A DNA stretch of 32,575 nucleotides from Shumkonia mesophila (GCF_026163695.1 NZ_JAOTID010000026.1:1-32575); one strand, 5' to 3'. Shown: positions 14,695 through 22,640, counted from the stretch's first letter. The notes: generated by a model not told the origin, from the letters alone. Numbers and translations: made by a program.

Positions 14695-14723
14695 TGAATA
14701 CAGCCCCGGCCCCCGAGCGTCAA
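14695..14723 (-). promoter_or_regulatory. Original promoter of the split tRNA-Leu
   Basis: On the minus strand TTGACG (14718-14723) and TATTCA (14695-14700) are 17 bp apart and end 18 bp before the tRNA 5' end at 14676. The promoter seems intact, so a 5' tRNA half followed by element sequence would still be transcribed toward the element's own tRNA-Leu. Confidence 0.6.
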
Positions 14724-14797
14724 TACGAAGGCGCCGCCATTGCCCCGGCGCCGGCCGCCTGCTAAAGAGGCGCCGACCCATCGGCGAGGAGACGTTC

Positions 14798-15379
14798 TTG
14801 CTGCGCGCGCTTTATGACCGCACCCTGCGGCTTTCCGGCCACCCCCACGCCGTTTGGGCGCTGGCGGCGGTGTCGTTCATCGAAAGCTCGGTCTTTCCCA
14901 TTCCGCCCGATGTCCTGTTGATTCCCATGGTCCTGGCGGCCCGCCGGCGGGCCTGGTGGATCGCCTTCGTCTGCACCGTTGCCTCGGTCCTGGGTGGCGC
15001 GCTTGGCTATGCCATCGGCTATGGGGCCTTCGAGGCGGTGGGCCGCCCGCTCCTCGAGCTTTACGGCTACAGCGGCAAGTTCGAGGAATTCCGCGGCCTT
15101 TACAACGAATGGGGGGCGTGGGCGGTGTTCATCGCCGGCGTCACGCCCTTCCCCTACAAGGTCATCACCATTCTCAGCGGCCTCACCGGGCTCGATTTCG
15201 TGATTTTCATGGTGGCCTCCGTTCTCGCCCGCGGCCTGCGCTTCTTCGTCGTCGCCGGGCTGCTGTGGTATTTCGGCGACCCCATCCGCGCCTTCATCGA
15301 GAAGTACCTGAACATCCTGGCCATCCTGTTCGTCGTTCTGCTGGTGGGCGGCTTCGTGCTGCTGCGCTACGCGTTCTAA
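14798..15379 (+). CDS. DedA-family membrane protein
   Basis: The 193-residue protein is a DedA / SNARE-associated integral membrane protein, a family now linked to undecaprenyl-phosphate and phospholipid flipping and to envelope homeostasis. The chosen start is TTG at 14798, behind a GAGGAG site; the frame is open to 14624 but that region holds the host tRNA fragment and its promoter. Family features include FIESSVFPIPPDVLLIPM, FEEFRGLYNEWGAWAVFIAGVTPFPYK with the conserved glycine and proline/phenylalanine elements, and a hydrophobic C-terminal helix. It is followed 40 bp later by dsbB and then coq7 on the same strand. Confidence 0.9.
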   Translation: MLRALYDRTLRLSGHPHAVWALAAVSFIESSVFPIPPDVLLIPMVLAARRRAWWIAFVCTVASVLGGALGYAIGYGAFEAVGRPLLELYGYSGKFEEFRGLYNEWGAWAVFIAGVTPFPYKVITILSGLTGLDFVIFMVASVLARGLRFFVVAGLLWYFGDPIRAFIEKYLNILAILFVVLLVGGFVLLRYAF

Positions 15380-15419
15380 CCCCTGGCCGAGCCCCGGCCC
15401 GGGCACTATATGGGAGGGC

Positions 15420-15956
15420 ATGACCGACATGCCGTTAGCCATCGACCGACAAGCCCCCGGCGCCGACTGGCCGCGCCTTGCCCCGGCCGTGCTGGCCGTT
15501 GCCTGCTTCGGCGTCCTCGCCTTCGCGCTGACCGCCCAGTATGGCTTCGGCTACGAGCCTTGCGTGCTTTGCACCTATCAGCGCGCCGCCTATGGCGCCG
15601 CCGGCGTCGTCGCCTTCCTGGCTTTCCTTTGGCGCGACCGCCCGGCGCGGCGCGACGCCCTGCTGGCACTCTCCGGCGCCGTCCTCTTGGGCGGATTTGC
15701 CGTCGCCGTCTATCATGTCGGGGTCGAGCAGCACTGGTGGGGCGCCGCCTTCTGCGCCGCCCAGCCCGACGCCGCCATCGGCACCATGAGCTTGGCCGAC
15801 CTCAAGGCCCAGTTGGCGGTCAAACAGGAAAAGCCCTGCGACATCGTCGACTGGCGCTTCTTCGGTCTTTCCATGGCCACCTATAACGTCGGCATCTTCC
15901 TCGCCCTCGGCGCCGCCGCGCTCGCCGCCGCCTCGGGGCGCGGCTCGCGGCGATGA
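15420..15956 (+). CDS. dsbB: DsbB-family disulfide bond formation protein B
   Basis: DsbB reoxidises the periplasmic thiol oxidase DsbA and passes electrons to quinone. The 178-residue protein has four membrane helices. The first loop carries the redox pair PCVLCTYQR. The second loop carries the other pair, one Cys in AFCAAQ and one in KPCDIVDW, followed by FFGLSMATYN at the start of helix 4. The ATG at 15420 follows GGGAGG very closely; an ATG at 15429 is an alternative. The gene overlaps coq7 by 4 bp, so the two are translationally coupled. Both proteins use or make ubiquinone, which fits their pairing. Confidence 0.93.
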   Translation: MTDMPLAIDRQAPGADWPRLAPAVLAVACFGVLAFALTAQYGFGYEPCVLCTYQRAAYGAAGVVAFLAFLWRDRPARRDALLALSGAVLLGGFAVAVYHVGVEQHWWGAAFCAAQPDAAIGTMSLADLKAQLAVKQEKPCDIVDWRFFGLSMATYNVGIFLALGAAALAAASGRGSRR

Positions 15957-16528
15957 CCGTCCCGCCGCGCCGGCCGCCCCGCCTGCCGGGCGACCCCGGC
16001 CGCTCCCGCATGATCGATCGCATGGTCAGGGTCGACCACGCCGGCGAGTATGGGGCGGTGCGCATCTATGAAGGGCAGCTGGCGGTGTTGGGCGCCTCGC
16101 CCGACGCCCCCACCATCCGCCACATGGCCGAGCAGGAACGCCACCACCGGGCCACCTTCGAGCGGCTCGTCGTCGCGAACCGGGCGCGCCCCACCCTGCT
16201 GCTGCCGCTCTGGCACGTTGCCGGCTTCGTCTTGGGCGCCGGCACCGCGCTTATGGGCCGCGAGGCGGCGATGGCCTGCACGGTGGCGGTCGAAGAGGTC
16301 ATCGACGGCCATTACGCCCGCCAGATCGCGGAACTGGAGGCCCGGCGCGACGAGCACCCGGGCAATGCCGAACTGAAGCAGGTGTGCGAGCAATTCCGCG
16401 AGGAGGAGCTGGAGCATCGCGACGCCGGGCTCGACCACGGGGCCGAGCGGGCACCGGCCTATGGCGCCCTCACCGGCGCCGTGCGCGCCGCCACCCGGCT
16501 GGCCATCTGGCTGTCCGAACGGGTGTAA
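15953..16528 (+). CDS. coq7: 3-demethoxyubiquinol 3-hydroxylase (Coq7 family)
   Basis: Coq7 is a membrane-associated di-iron hydroxylase that performs the C6 (DMQ) hydroxylation in ubiquinone synthesis. The 191-residue protein has the duplicated ligand set: E in YGAVRIYEGQ, ExxH in AEQERHHR, E in AVEEVIDGHY and ExxH in EEELEHRD. VRVDHAGE is a strong family signature. Length is normal for the bacterial and mitochondrial form. The start ATG overlaps the dsbB stop (ATGA). It converges on trmJ; the repeat at 16545-16620 lies between the two and probably terminates both. Confidence 0.95.
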   Translation: MTVPPRRPPRLPGDPGRSRMIDRMVRVDHAGEYGAVRIYEGQLAVLGASPDAPTIRHMAEQERHHRATFERLVVANRARPTLLLPLWHVAGFVLGAGTALMGREAAMACTVAVEEVIDGHYARQIAELEARRDEHPGNAELKQVCEQFREEELEHRDAGLDHGAERAPAYGALTGAVRAATRLAIWLSERV

Positions 16529-16544
16529 TTCGCAGCGCTCTTTT

Positions 16545-16620
16545 GCCGTCATGCCACGGCGAAGTCCGGAGCATCCAGGGCCGAGACTGGATTGCCCGGG
16601 CTTCGCCGGGCAATGACGGC
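16545..16620. repeat. Palindromic intergenic repeat between coq7 and trmJ
   Basis: Outer arms GCCGTCAT (16545-16552) and ATGACGGC (16613-16620) enclose an inner hairpin TTGCCCGG-gcttcg-CCGGGCAA. The wording resembles the dispersed GTCAT..CCGG..ATGAC repeats of many alphaproteobacterial genomes. It lies between convergent genes and may act as a bidirectional terminator. No second copy is in the window. Confidence 0.65.
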
Positions 16621-16629
16621 CTAAAACGG

Positions 16630-17430
16630 CTATGCCTTTTCCTTGCGCCGCCCCTTGCCTTCGACCAGGCCGACGATGGCGCCCCTTAAGGTGCGCACCT
16701 CCTGGTCGGTCAGCTCGGCCCTTTGGAACATGTTGCGCAGGTTGCGCACCATCCCCGGGCGCTTCTCCTCGGAATGCAGGAAGCCGCAGGCCACCAGTTC
16801 ACGCTCCAGGTGCTCGAAGAGATGGAGCAGCTCGTCCTTGGTGGCCGGCACGCGCCTCGTGGGGCGGACGATCTGGCGCTCCGGCGCATCGACGCCCAGC
16901 TGGAACCACTCGTAGCCGAAAAGCAGCACCGCCTGGGCCAAATTCAGCGACGAGAAGCCGGGGTTGAGCGGTGCCTGCAGGATGGCGTCCGAGAGGGCCA
17001 CATCGTCGTTATGCAGCCCCTTGGCCTCGGGGCCGAACAGGATGCCGCAGCGGATGCCGCTGGCCGCCGCCTGGCGCATCTCGTGGGCGGCCCTTCTCGG
17101 CGTCACCACCGGCTTGGTCATGCCGCGCTCGCGGGCGGTGGAGGCGTAGACGAGGCGCAAATCGGCCACCGCCTCGGCGGAACTGGCAAAAAGGCGCGCC
17201 CGTTCGAGCACGACGGTCGCCCCCGAGGCCGCGTTGATGGCCGATTCGTTGGGCCAGCCGTCGCGCGGCGCCACCAGGCGCAGGTCGGTAAGTCCGCAGT
17301 TCAGCATGGCGCGCGCCGCCATGCCGATGTTTTCGCCCAGCTGCGGCTGCACGAGAACGATGGCGGGCGCGTCCGTCGCCTCGCCGTCGACGCCCGCCTC
17401 GCGGGCGCGCTTGGAATTGGTGCCGGCCAC
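16630..17430 (-). CDS. trmJ: tRNA/rRNA methyltransferase, TrmJ-type SPOUT enzyme
   Basis: TrmJ methylates the 2'-O of nucleotide 32 in several tRNAs using S-adenosylmethionine. The 266-residue protein has the SPOUT fold signatures: VLVQPQLGENIGMAARAM near the N-terminus (motif 1 with N and R), LFGPEAKGL (motif 2) and NPGFSSLNLAQAVLLFGYEW (motif 3, trefoil knot). The C-terminal ~80 residues form the helical extension typical of TrmJ. The start is a GTG at 17430 behind AAAGGA. It begins 34 bp after the cimA stop on the same strand and is probably co-transcribed with it. Confidence 0.88.
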   Translation of the reverse strand: MAGTNSKRAREAGVDGEATDAPAIVLVQPQLGENIGMAARAMLNCGLTDLRLVAPRDGWPNESAINAASGATVVLERARLFASSAEAVADLRLVYASTARERGMTKPVVTPRRAAHEMRQAAASGIRCGILFGPEAKGLHNDDVALSDAILQAPLNPGFSSLNLAQAVLLFGYEWFQLGVDAPERQIVRPTRRVPATKDELLHLFEHLERELVACGFLHSEEKRPGMVRNLRNMFQRAELTDQEVRTLRGAIVGLVEGKGRRKEKA

Positions 17431-17464
17431 AACCTGTTCCTTTCCCGGTCCTTCCCCGCCCCGC

Positions 17465-19066
17465 TCAGCCGGCCGGCGGCGTCGCCCCGTCGCGGAACAG
17501 CTTGTAGACGATGCTGTCGTTGAGCGCGTTGTAGGACGCGTCGATGACGTTGGTGGAAACCCCCACCGTCGACCACGCCTCGCCGTGGCCGTCGGCGGAT
17601 TCGATCATGACGCGCGTCACCGCGCGGGTGCCGTCGTTGGGGGTGAGGATGCGCACCTTGTAGTCGACCAGCTTAAGGTCGGAAAGCTGGGGATAGAGGG
17701 GGATCAGCACCTTGCGCAGGCCGGCGTCCAGCGCGTTGACCGGGCCGTTGCCCTCGGCCACCGCCATGAAGGCCTGGCCGTCCATTTCAAGCTTCACCGT
17801 CGCTTCCGAAAGCGTCACCAGTTCGCCGCGCGCGTTCCAGCGCCGCTCGTCGATGACCCGGAAGCTGGTCAGGCGGAAGTATTCCGGCACCTCGCCCAGC
17901 ACGCGCCGGGCCAAGAGCTCGAAGCTGGCCTCGGCGCCGTCGTAGGCATAGCCGTCGACCGCACGGGCCTTCACCGTGCCCAGCAGGTCGTCGAGCTTGG
18001 AATCGCTGACCGCGACGTCGATGCCGATTTCGCGCAGGCGGGCCAGGATGCTGGAGCGCCCGGCCTGGTCCGAGACCACGATGGTGCGCCGGTTGCCGAC
18101 CAGTTCGGGCGCCACGTGCTCGTAGCAGCGCGGATCCTTCTCGACGGCCGAGGCGTGCAGGCCGCCCTTGTGCGCGAAAGCCGTCTCGCCGACATAGGGA
18201 GCGCTGCGGTTGGGCGCCCGGTTGAGGTTTTCGTCGAACATGCGGGACAGGTGGGTCAGCCTGGCGAGGTCGCCATGCGTGAGCCCCGTCTCGTAGCCCA
18301 TCTTGAGCATGAGCGAGGGGATCAACGTCACCAGGTTGGCGTTGCCGCAGCGCTCGCCCAAGCCATTCAGGGCGCCCTGGATCTGCCGCGCCCCGGCCTT
18401 GACGGCGGCCAGGCTGCAGGCCACCGCGTTGCCGGTGTCGTCGTGGCAGTGGATGCCCAGCTTGTCGCCGGGAATGCATTTCGCCACCTCGGCAACAATC
18501 TCTTCGACCTCGTGGGGCAGCGTGCCGCCGTTGGTGTCGCACAGCACCACCCAGCGGGCACCGGCCTCGTACGCGGCGGTGACGCAGGAAAGGGCGTAGT
18601 CGCGGTTGGCCTTGAAGCCGTCGAAGAAATGCTCGGCGTCGAACAGCACCTCCTCGACCCGCCGGCCGGCGGCGGCGATGCTGTCTCCGATCATCCGCAC
18701 GTTTTCGTCCAACTCGACGCCCAGCGCCACCTCGACCTGGAAGTCCCAGGTCTTGCCGACCAGGCAGGCGGCCTTGGCCCCGGCGCCGAGGACGGCCACC
18801 AGGCCGGGGTCGTTCTCGGCGCTGCGGCCGGCCCGGCGGGTCATGCCGAAAGCGGTCAGCCGGCTGCGCTCCAGCTTGGGCGGATGGGCGAAGAAATCGT
18901 CGTCGGTGGGGTTGGCGCCCGGCCAGCCGCCCTCGATGTAATCGATGCCGATGCGGTCCAGCTCGCGCGCCACCACCTGCTTGTCCAGCGTGGTGAAATC
19001 CACGCCCAGGGTCTGGGCGCCGTCGCGCAGCGTGCAGTCGTACAGATAGACGCGCTTGTCGGTCAT
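17465..19066 (-). CDS. cimA: (R)-citramalate synthase
   Basis: CimA condenses pyruvate and acetyl-CoA to citramalate, the threonine-independent entry to isoleucine synthesis. The 533-residue protein begins with the DRE-TIM motif YDCTLRDGAQTLGVDFT. Metal ligands appear in GIHCHDDTGNAVA, and NGLGERCGNANL is the conserved segment that follows. The C-terminal ~130 residues are a LeuA-type allosteric dimer domain, normally the isoleucine feedback site. The length and RDGAQ rather than RDGEQ favour the long CimA type over isopropylmalate or homocitrate synthase. Upstream, 19067-19511 separates it from a divergent small gene. Confidence 0.92.
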   Translation of the reverse strand: MTDKRVYLYDCTLRDGAQTLGVDFTTLDKQVVARELDRIGIDYIEGGWPGANPTDDDFFAHPPKLERSRLTAFGMTRRAGRSAENDPGLVAVLGAGAKAACLVGKTWDFQVEVALGVELDENVRMIGDSIAAAGRRVEEVLFDAEHFFDGFKANRDYALSCVTAAYEAGARWVVLCDTNGGTLPHEVEEIVAEVAKCIPGDKLGIHCHDDTGNAVACSLAAVKAGARQIQGALNGLGERCGNANLVTLIPSLMLKMGYETGLTHGDLARLTHLSRMFDENLNRAPNRSAPYVGETAFAHKGGLHASAVEKDPRCYEHVAPELVGNRRTIVVSDQAGRSSILARLREIGIDVAVSDSKLDDLLGTVKARAVDGYAYDGAEASFELLARRVLGEVPEYFRLTSFRVIDERRWNARGELVTLSEATVKLEMDGQAFMAVAEGNGPVNALDAGLRKVLIPLYPQLSDLKLVDYKVRILTPNDGTRAVTRVMIESADGHGEAWSTVGVSTNVIDASYNALNDSIVYKLFRDGATPPAG

Positions 19067-19511
19067 GGACGGATGTCTTTCTCGATCATCGGCATGGAGA
19101 ATGCCGGAGAATGCCGAAAACGATGGGCGGACACAAGGTTTTCCGCCCCCTTCGATGGGCCGATGGCACCGAGATGGCGCCGCCGGGCGCGCCCGTCAAG
19201 CCGTTTCGCGGGTTTCGACGGGCCGGCGGCATCCAGGTCTGGACGACCCCAACCTGTCGTTGCACCTTGCCTCCCTGTCCGCCAACGGAAAAAGGCTGCA
19301 GAATCCCCGCGGGCATCCCTCTCTTCCTGGGGTCGATACCAGGGATTGACGCTCCGGCCGGCCGGCGCACCACCCGAACCCTGGAAACTGTTCCTATGGA
19401 AAAAGGACTCGGATCTGAGGCATTTACAACCAGCCATAGGTTGCCCATATAACGAGGCGATTGGGGGAAGGCCTTTCGGCTCCGTGGAAAATGGGGCAAA
19501 GGGGGAAGATT
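19067..19511. other. 445-bp intergenic region with a long imperfect hairpin
   Basis: No convincing gene is present. A long inverted repeat lies at about 19181-19234, with arms GCCGCCGG..CCCGTC and GACGGGCCGGCGGC and a 5-nt bulge. Short frames on both strands are open but show no ribosome-binding site or recognisable protein. The promoters for cimA (minus) and for the small plus-strand gene at 19512 must lie here; a candidate for the latter is listed separately. Confidence 0.5.
19423..19453 (+). promoter_or_regulatory. Candidate promoter for the DRRSG-repeat gene
   Basis: TTTACA (19423-19428) is followed 17 bp later by CATATA (19446-19451), with a better -10 match, TATAAC, at 19448-19453 (19 bp). 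It lies about 60 bp before the ATG at 19512, which has a GGGGGAAG ribosome-binding site. Confidence 0.45.
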
Positions 19512-19739
19512 ATGACGATAACGCAAGCCCATGCCGCAACGGTATGGAACGGCATTGACCGGCGGTCCGGCCAGGATCGCCGATCGGGCGGCGACCGCCG
19601 CTCGGGGATCGACCGGCGCTCGGGGCTGGGTTTCCGGCCCGACCCGGACCGCCGGGTCGGCGCCAACGACAATGTGGCCGCGGTTCGTTGCCCGTGGGGC
19701 AACCCGGACCGCCGGGCCGAGGATCGCCGGCGAGCCTAG
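19512..19739 (+). CDS. Small DRRSG-repeat protein, function unknown
   Basis: The 75-residue protein starts at an ATG with a clear GGGGGAAG site. After 15 residues it runs through four near-perfect units, DRRSGQ / DRRSGG / DRRSGI / DRRSGL, then DRRVG, DRRAE and DRRRA. The result is a strongly basic, low-complexity, probably disordered chain with alternating acidic and arginine residues. DRRSG runs of this type occur as linkers in some proteobacterial signalling proteins, but here they make up almost the whole protein. No catalytic motif is visible. It is flanked by DUF2333 on the opposite strand. RNA or phospholipid binding is possible but unproven. Confidence 0.65.
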   Translation: MTITQAHAATVWNGIDRRSGQDRRSGGDRRSGIDRRSGLGFRPDPDRRVGANDNVAAVRCPWGNPDRRAEDRRRA

Positions 19740-19810
19740 ATAAACTGACCGACGTCGTCCCCGGTGGCCCACGCCCTCCGTGCGATCGGCCAGGGAGACG
19801 GATTGCGCGG

Positions 19811-20812
19811 TTACTTCTGCAGAATGTCGGCGACTTCCCGAAGTTGGGTGCGTACGCGCAACAGGTAGAACCCCTGCGCAGCTAAATGGCTGGGGACGAG
19901 AAAGCCGTCGCTGGCGCCATTGGCGACGATCAGCGGATCCATGGCGGCGGCGGTGTACAGGCTTTTCAGCATCTGGGGCCAGGCGTTGGTGACGTTTCTT
20001 TCTTTCAGAACGCCTTCGAAGTCGACGCCGAGTTCGCGAAGCAGCATGTAGTAGCCATAGAGCCGTCCCTTGGTGGCGTAGAAGACGTCGTCGGCCCTGA
20101 AATCGAACCAGCCGGCGTTGGACTCCATGGCGCGGGCATCAAGCGCCCCCGACAGGTTGCCGAGGTCCGGCTCGATCTGCCAAATGAAGGTTATCAAATT
20201 GTCGGCCCTTCGGTCGAAAATGGCCTTGCCATCGGCCAGTCGCTTGTTGAAGGCGACCAGCGCCTTCTCGCCGGCCACGTACTGGCGCTCGGCACTGGCC
20301 GTCGGCATAAGCGAAGTCCGAGGCTCCCAGATCCAGATCGTGCCGTCGTACTTCAGCAGCCCAACCGCCCTGTCGAGGTCGGGGTCGGCCTGACTGGAAC
20401 CCCGTGTGCGCCCGAGCACATCGGTCATCGAGATGGCAAAGCGCGACATGGCATACATCAGGCCCATCTGGAAGTTGGGCATGTTGTCGAGCAGCGAGGA
20501 CGGGAAGATGATCGGCGAGTTGGCCACCCATTTGGTCTTCGTCGCCTCGCGGTCGATCAGGGCGGCGGCCATCGACACGGCGCGGCTGCCCCCCTCGACC
20601 TGGTACTCGGCCGGGATCTGATAGTCGACATCGTCGTTGACCTGGTGGGCCAGCATCATGCCGACCGGATAGTAGAGCAGGAGGAACAGGACCAGGACGC
20701 CGACGATGGTCTTCCACGGCACCCGGCGCTCGGGCTGGCCGCCCAGGTCCGCCTCGCCCGACGCATTTCGCCAGCGAAACTTCGCCCGCAACCGTTCAAG
20801 AAGATCTCTCAA
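19811..20812 (-). CDS. DUF2333 family protein
   Basis: The 333-residue protein has one membrane segment near the N-terminus (residues ~35-55, VGVLVLFLLLYYPVGMMLAH) followed by a long periplasmic region. Conserved-looking stretches are DLDRAVGLLKYDGTIWIW, YVAGEKALVAFN and NLITFIWQIEPDLG, which match my recollection of DUF2333, a proteobacterial family without a known function. The start overlaps the stop of the HIT-like gene by 4 bp, so the two are translationally coupled. A cytoplasmic Arg-rich N-terminus and a single anchor suggest an envelope role. Confidence 0.8.
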   Translation of the reverse strand: MRDLLERLRAKFRWRNASGEADLGGQPERRVPWKTIVGVLVLFLLLYYPVGMMLAHQVNDDVDYQIPAEYQVEGGSRAVSMAAALIDREATKTKWVANSPIIFPSSLLDNMPNFQMGLMYAMSRFAISMTDVLGRTRGSSQADPDLDRAVGLLKYDGTIWIWEPRTSLMPTASAERQYVAGEKALVAFNKRLADGKAIFDRRADNLITFIWQIEPDLGNLSGALDARAMESNAGWFDFRADDVFYATKGRLYGYYMLLRELGVDFEGVLKERNVTNAWPQMLKSLYTAAAMDPLIVANGASDGFLVPSHLAAQGFYLLRVRTQLREVADILQK

Positions 20813-21288
20813 CGACCGTCTCCTTCCCTCTCAAAACGTTGTTCTGCGTGTTCCCTCAACCACCGGCGCAGCGCCCGCACCACCCCCCGAATGCCGTCGG
20901 GGTCGCTCCAGGCGCGGGGGGCACAGGACCGTTCGCGACGCATCAGGGACAGCAGGGCCGGACCGTCGATGCTGGACGCCCCGGTGCGCTGTTGAAACAG
21001 CATGCCCATCCACGCGTATCGAGGAAACAGATGAAAATGAAGCGACGGTGTTTCCTCCCCAAAGGCGCAAACATACACCCGTTCCGGACCGGCGACCGCC
21101 CTCACCGCTTCGGCGGCAAGCGCCAGCACATCTCCCAAGCGGGATCGCTGCGCGCCGGTCAAGTCGCCCCATGCCCCCGGCTCGCCCTCGGCGGCCACGA
21201 TCAAGTAGCCGGGAACGTCGACATCGGCGCAGTGGCAAATGCGGAAGTGGCCGTCATCAAAAACGGTCAGTTCCCGGTCATGCCCCAT
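20809..21288 (-). CDS. HIT-like protein
   Basis: The 159-residue protein resembles the histidine-triad superfamily of nucleotide hydrolases and transferases. The signature normally reads H-x-H-x-H-L-x-P-R. Here it is S-L-H-F-H-L-F-P-R (residues ~81-89), so the first His is Ser while the central, catalytic His and the third are kept. The N-terminal part (CHCADVDVPGYLIVAAEGE) matches the usual strand with the purine-contacting CHxxDxxGYLxV pattern. The substrate is unknown. It is coupled by a 4-bp overlap to the DUF2333 gene. A strong terminator lies only 28 bp upstream of its start, so its own promoter must overlap that hairpin or it depends on read-through. Confidence 0.75.
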   Translation of the reverse strand: MGHDRELTVFDDGHFRICHCADVDVPGYLIVAAEGEPGAWGDLTGAQRSRLGDVLALAAEAVRAVAGPERVYVCAFGEETPSLHFHLFPRYAWMGMLFQQRTGASSIDGPALLSLMRRERSCAPRAWSDPDGIRGVVRALRRWLREHAEQRFEREGDGR

Positions 21289-21315
21289 GGGATTTCCGCA
21301 AAAGCTGTCCTCCCC

Positions 21316-21340
21316 AAAAACCGTTCGCGCCCGCGAACGG
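21316..21340 (-). terminator. Rho-independent terminator
   Basis: A perfect 9-bp stem CCGTTCGCG / CGCGAACGG (21321-21340) with a 2-nt centre is followed on the minus strand by five T residues. It should end transcription from the cyclic-nucleotide-domain gene at 21485-22036, about 145 bp upstream. Confidence 0.8.
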
Positions 21341-21484
21341 CCGCTGCATGGTGAAATATGGCAGTTGGGATGGCGATCGCCAGTGCAAGGGACCGGCCGT
21401 CGCCCCGCGACGGGAATTCGACGGCATGGATGATCCGCTGATGACCGATGCAGAAGGTGACGAACGACGGTGGAGGTCGGGCCG

Positions 21485-22036
21485 CTAGGCGGGATCGGCG
21501 GAACCGGAGGGCGTCGGCTCGTCGTCAGGGCGCACGGCCGGGCCGCGCGGCCGGACGCCGCGGGCCTGCTTGTTGGCCTCGCGCAGGCGGCCGGACAGCA
21601 CGATGGCCAGCGAATGGTAAAAGCGGACGGCGAGAGATGGATCGGCGTCCAGCAGGTCGTGCACCTTGCCGCCTTCGATGAACACCGCCTCCACCTCGGT
21701 GGCCGCGGTCACCGTGGCGCTGGTCGGCTCGTCGTCGACGAAGGACATTTCCCCGAAGATGGCGCCGCGGCCAAGCCGGGTCACTTCGACCGACAGGCGG
21801 CCAGGCATTTCCCTGACGGCGTCGGTACCGTTCGGCCGCTTGACCACCGTCTGGCGCACGACCTGGATGCCGTGCTCGACGCGAACCTCGCCCTTGAGCA
21901 CGACATAGATGCCGTTCAGTCGGGTACCCTGGTGGATAATGACGTCGCCGGCCTTGGCGTGCACGGGGATGCCCAAATCAAGAAGGGCCTGCCGCTCGAC
22001 CAGGCTCAGCTTCCTGAAGGTGGTATCGAAAACCAT
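21485..22036 (-). CDS. Cyclic nucleotide-binding domain protein
   Basis: The 183-residue protein is a single cNMP-binding domain (residues ~5-135) without a DNA-binding helix-turn-helix. Features are AGDVIIHQGTRLNGIYVVLKGEVRV and the phosphate-binding cassette FGEMSFVDDEPTSATVTA. In classical cAMP binders the cassette has an Arg before A-T (PRxAT); here it reads PTSAT, so nucleotide binding is doubtful. The Arg/Pro-rich C-terminal tail is low complexity. The start at 22036 follows GGGGAG; the frame is open to 22084. It is probably a stand-alone sensor or regulator subunit. Confidence 0.8.
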   Translation of the reverse strand: MVFDTTFRKLSLVERQALLDLGIPVHAKAGDVIIHQGTRLNGIYVVLKGEVRVEHGIQVVRQTVVKRPNGTDAVREMPGRLSVEVTRLGRGAIFGEMSFVDDEPTSATVTAATEVEAVFIEGGKVHDLLDADPSLAVRFYHSLAIVLSGRLREANKQARGVRPRGPAVRPDDEPTPSGSADPA

Positions 22037-22168
22037 CGTCCATCTCCCCGGCGAAATCGTGCACCATCTCGCCCTCGCACGCAAGGCAGGCGTCCCTCGG
22101 CCCCCGGTTGGCGGCCCTGCCGATTTGGTCTACCGTGCCGACGAAGCAAAACCGCAAAGGGGTTTCGC

Positions 22169-22633
22169 ATGTCCACGCGCCATCACCTGCCGGCCGCCGC
22201 CATCGCCGACCTGGCCGAAGTATCCTTCGTCCATCCGCTCGACGCCAATGCGGTCCGTCACACCCGCACGCTGAGCGAATCCGCCGGACTTCGCAACTTG
22301 GGCGTTCATCTGGTCAGGATCGAGCCGGGCCGGACGACCACCGAATACCATTTCCACCAGGCCGAGGAGGAGTTCCTCTACGTTCTGGCCGGCCACGGCG
22401 TCGCCGAGATCGACGGCCGGGAAACCGCCGTCGGCCCTGGCGATTTCCTGGGCTTTCCGGCCGGCGGCCCGGCCCACGCCATGCGCAACGAGGGCCCCGG
22501 GGACCTGGTCTATCTGATGGCCGGCCAGAGGCTTCCCGGCGACGTCGTGGATTATCCGCGCAAGGGAAAGCGGCTGCTCAAGGCCTTGGGCCACCGCCAG
22601 ATGGTCGACCTGCCGGTGGAGGATGCCCGGTAG
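22169..22633 (+). CDS. Cupin domain protein
   Basis: The 154-residue protein is a single small beta-barrel of the cupin fold. The metal site follows the classical pattern: H, H and E in EYHFHQAEEEFLYVLAG and a further H in GGPAHAMRN. Motif 2 (GDFLGFPAGGPAHAM) is well kept. An AAAGGGG site precedes the ATG. Such proteins are metal-dependent isomerases, dioxygenases or sensors; the substrate cannot be read from sequence. It is divergent from the cyclic-nucleotide-domain gene and converges on cysS. Confidence 0.88.
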   Translation: MSTRHHLPAAAIADLAEVSFVHPLDANAVRHTRTLSESAGLRNLGVHLVRIEPGRTTTEYHFHQAEEEFLYVLAGHGVAEIDGRETAVGPGDFLGFPAGGPAHAMRNEGPGDLVYLMAGQRLPGDVVDYPRKGKRLLKALGHRQMVDLPVEDAR

Positions 22634-22640
22634 CCGAAGT

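Noticed and set aside
19111-19452. A 113-codon open frame on the plus strand upstream of the DRRSG gene
   Set aside because: There is no ribosome-binding site, both strands are open in several frames, and a long hairpin lies within it. It is more likely an intergenic repeat.
17234-19558. A 774-codon open frame on the plus strand
   Set aside because: It is antisense to the well-supported cimA and trmJ genes and has shadow-frame composition.
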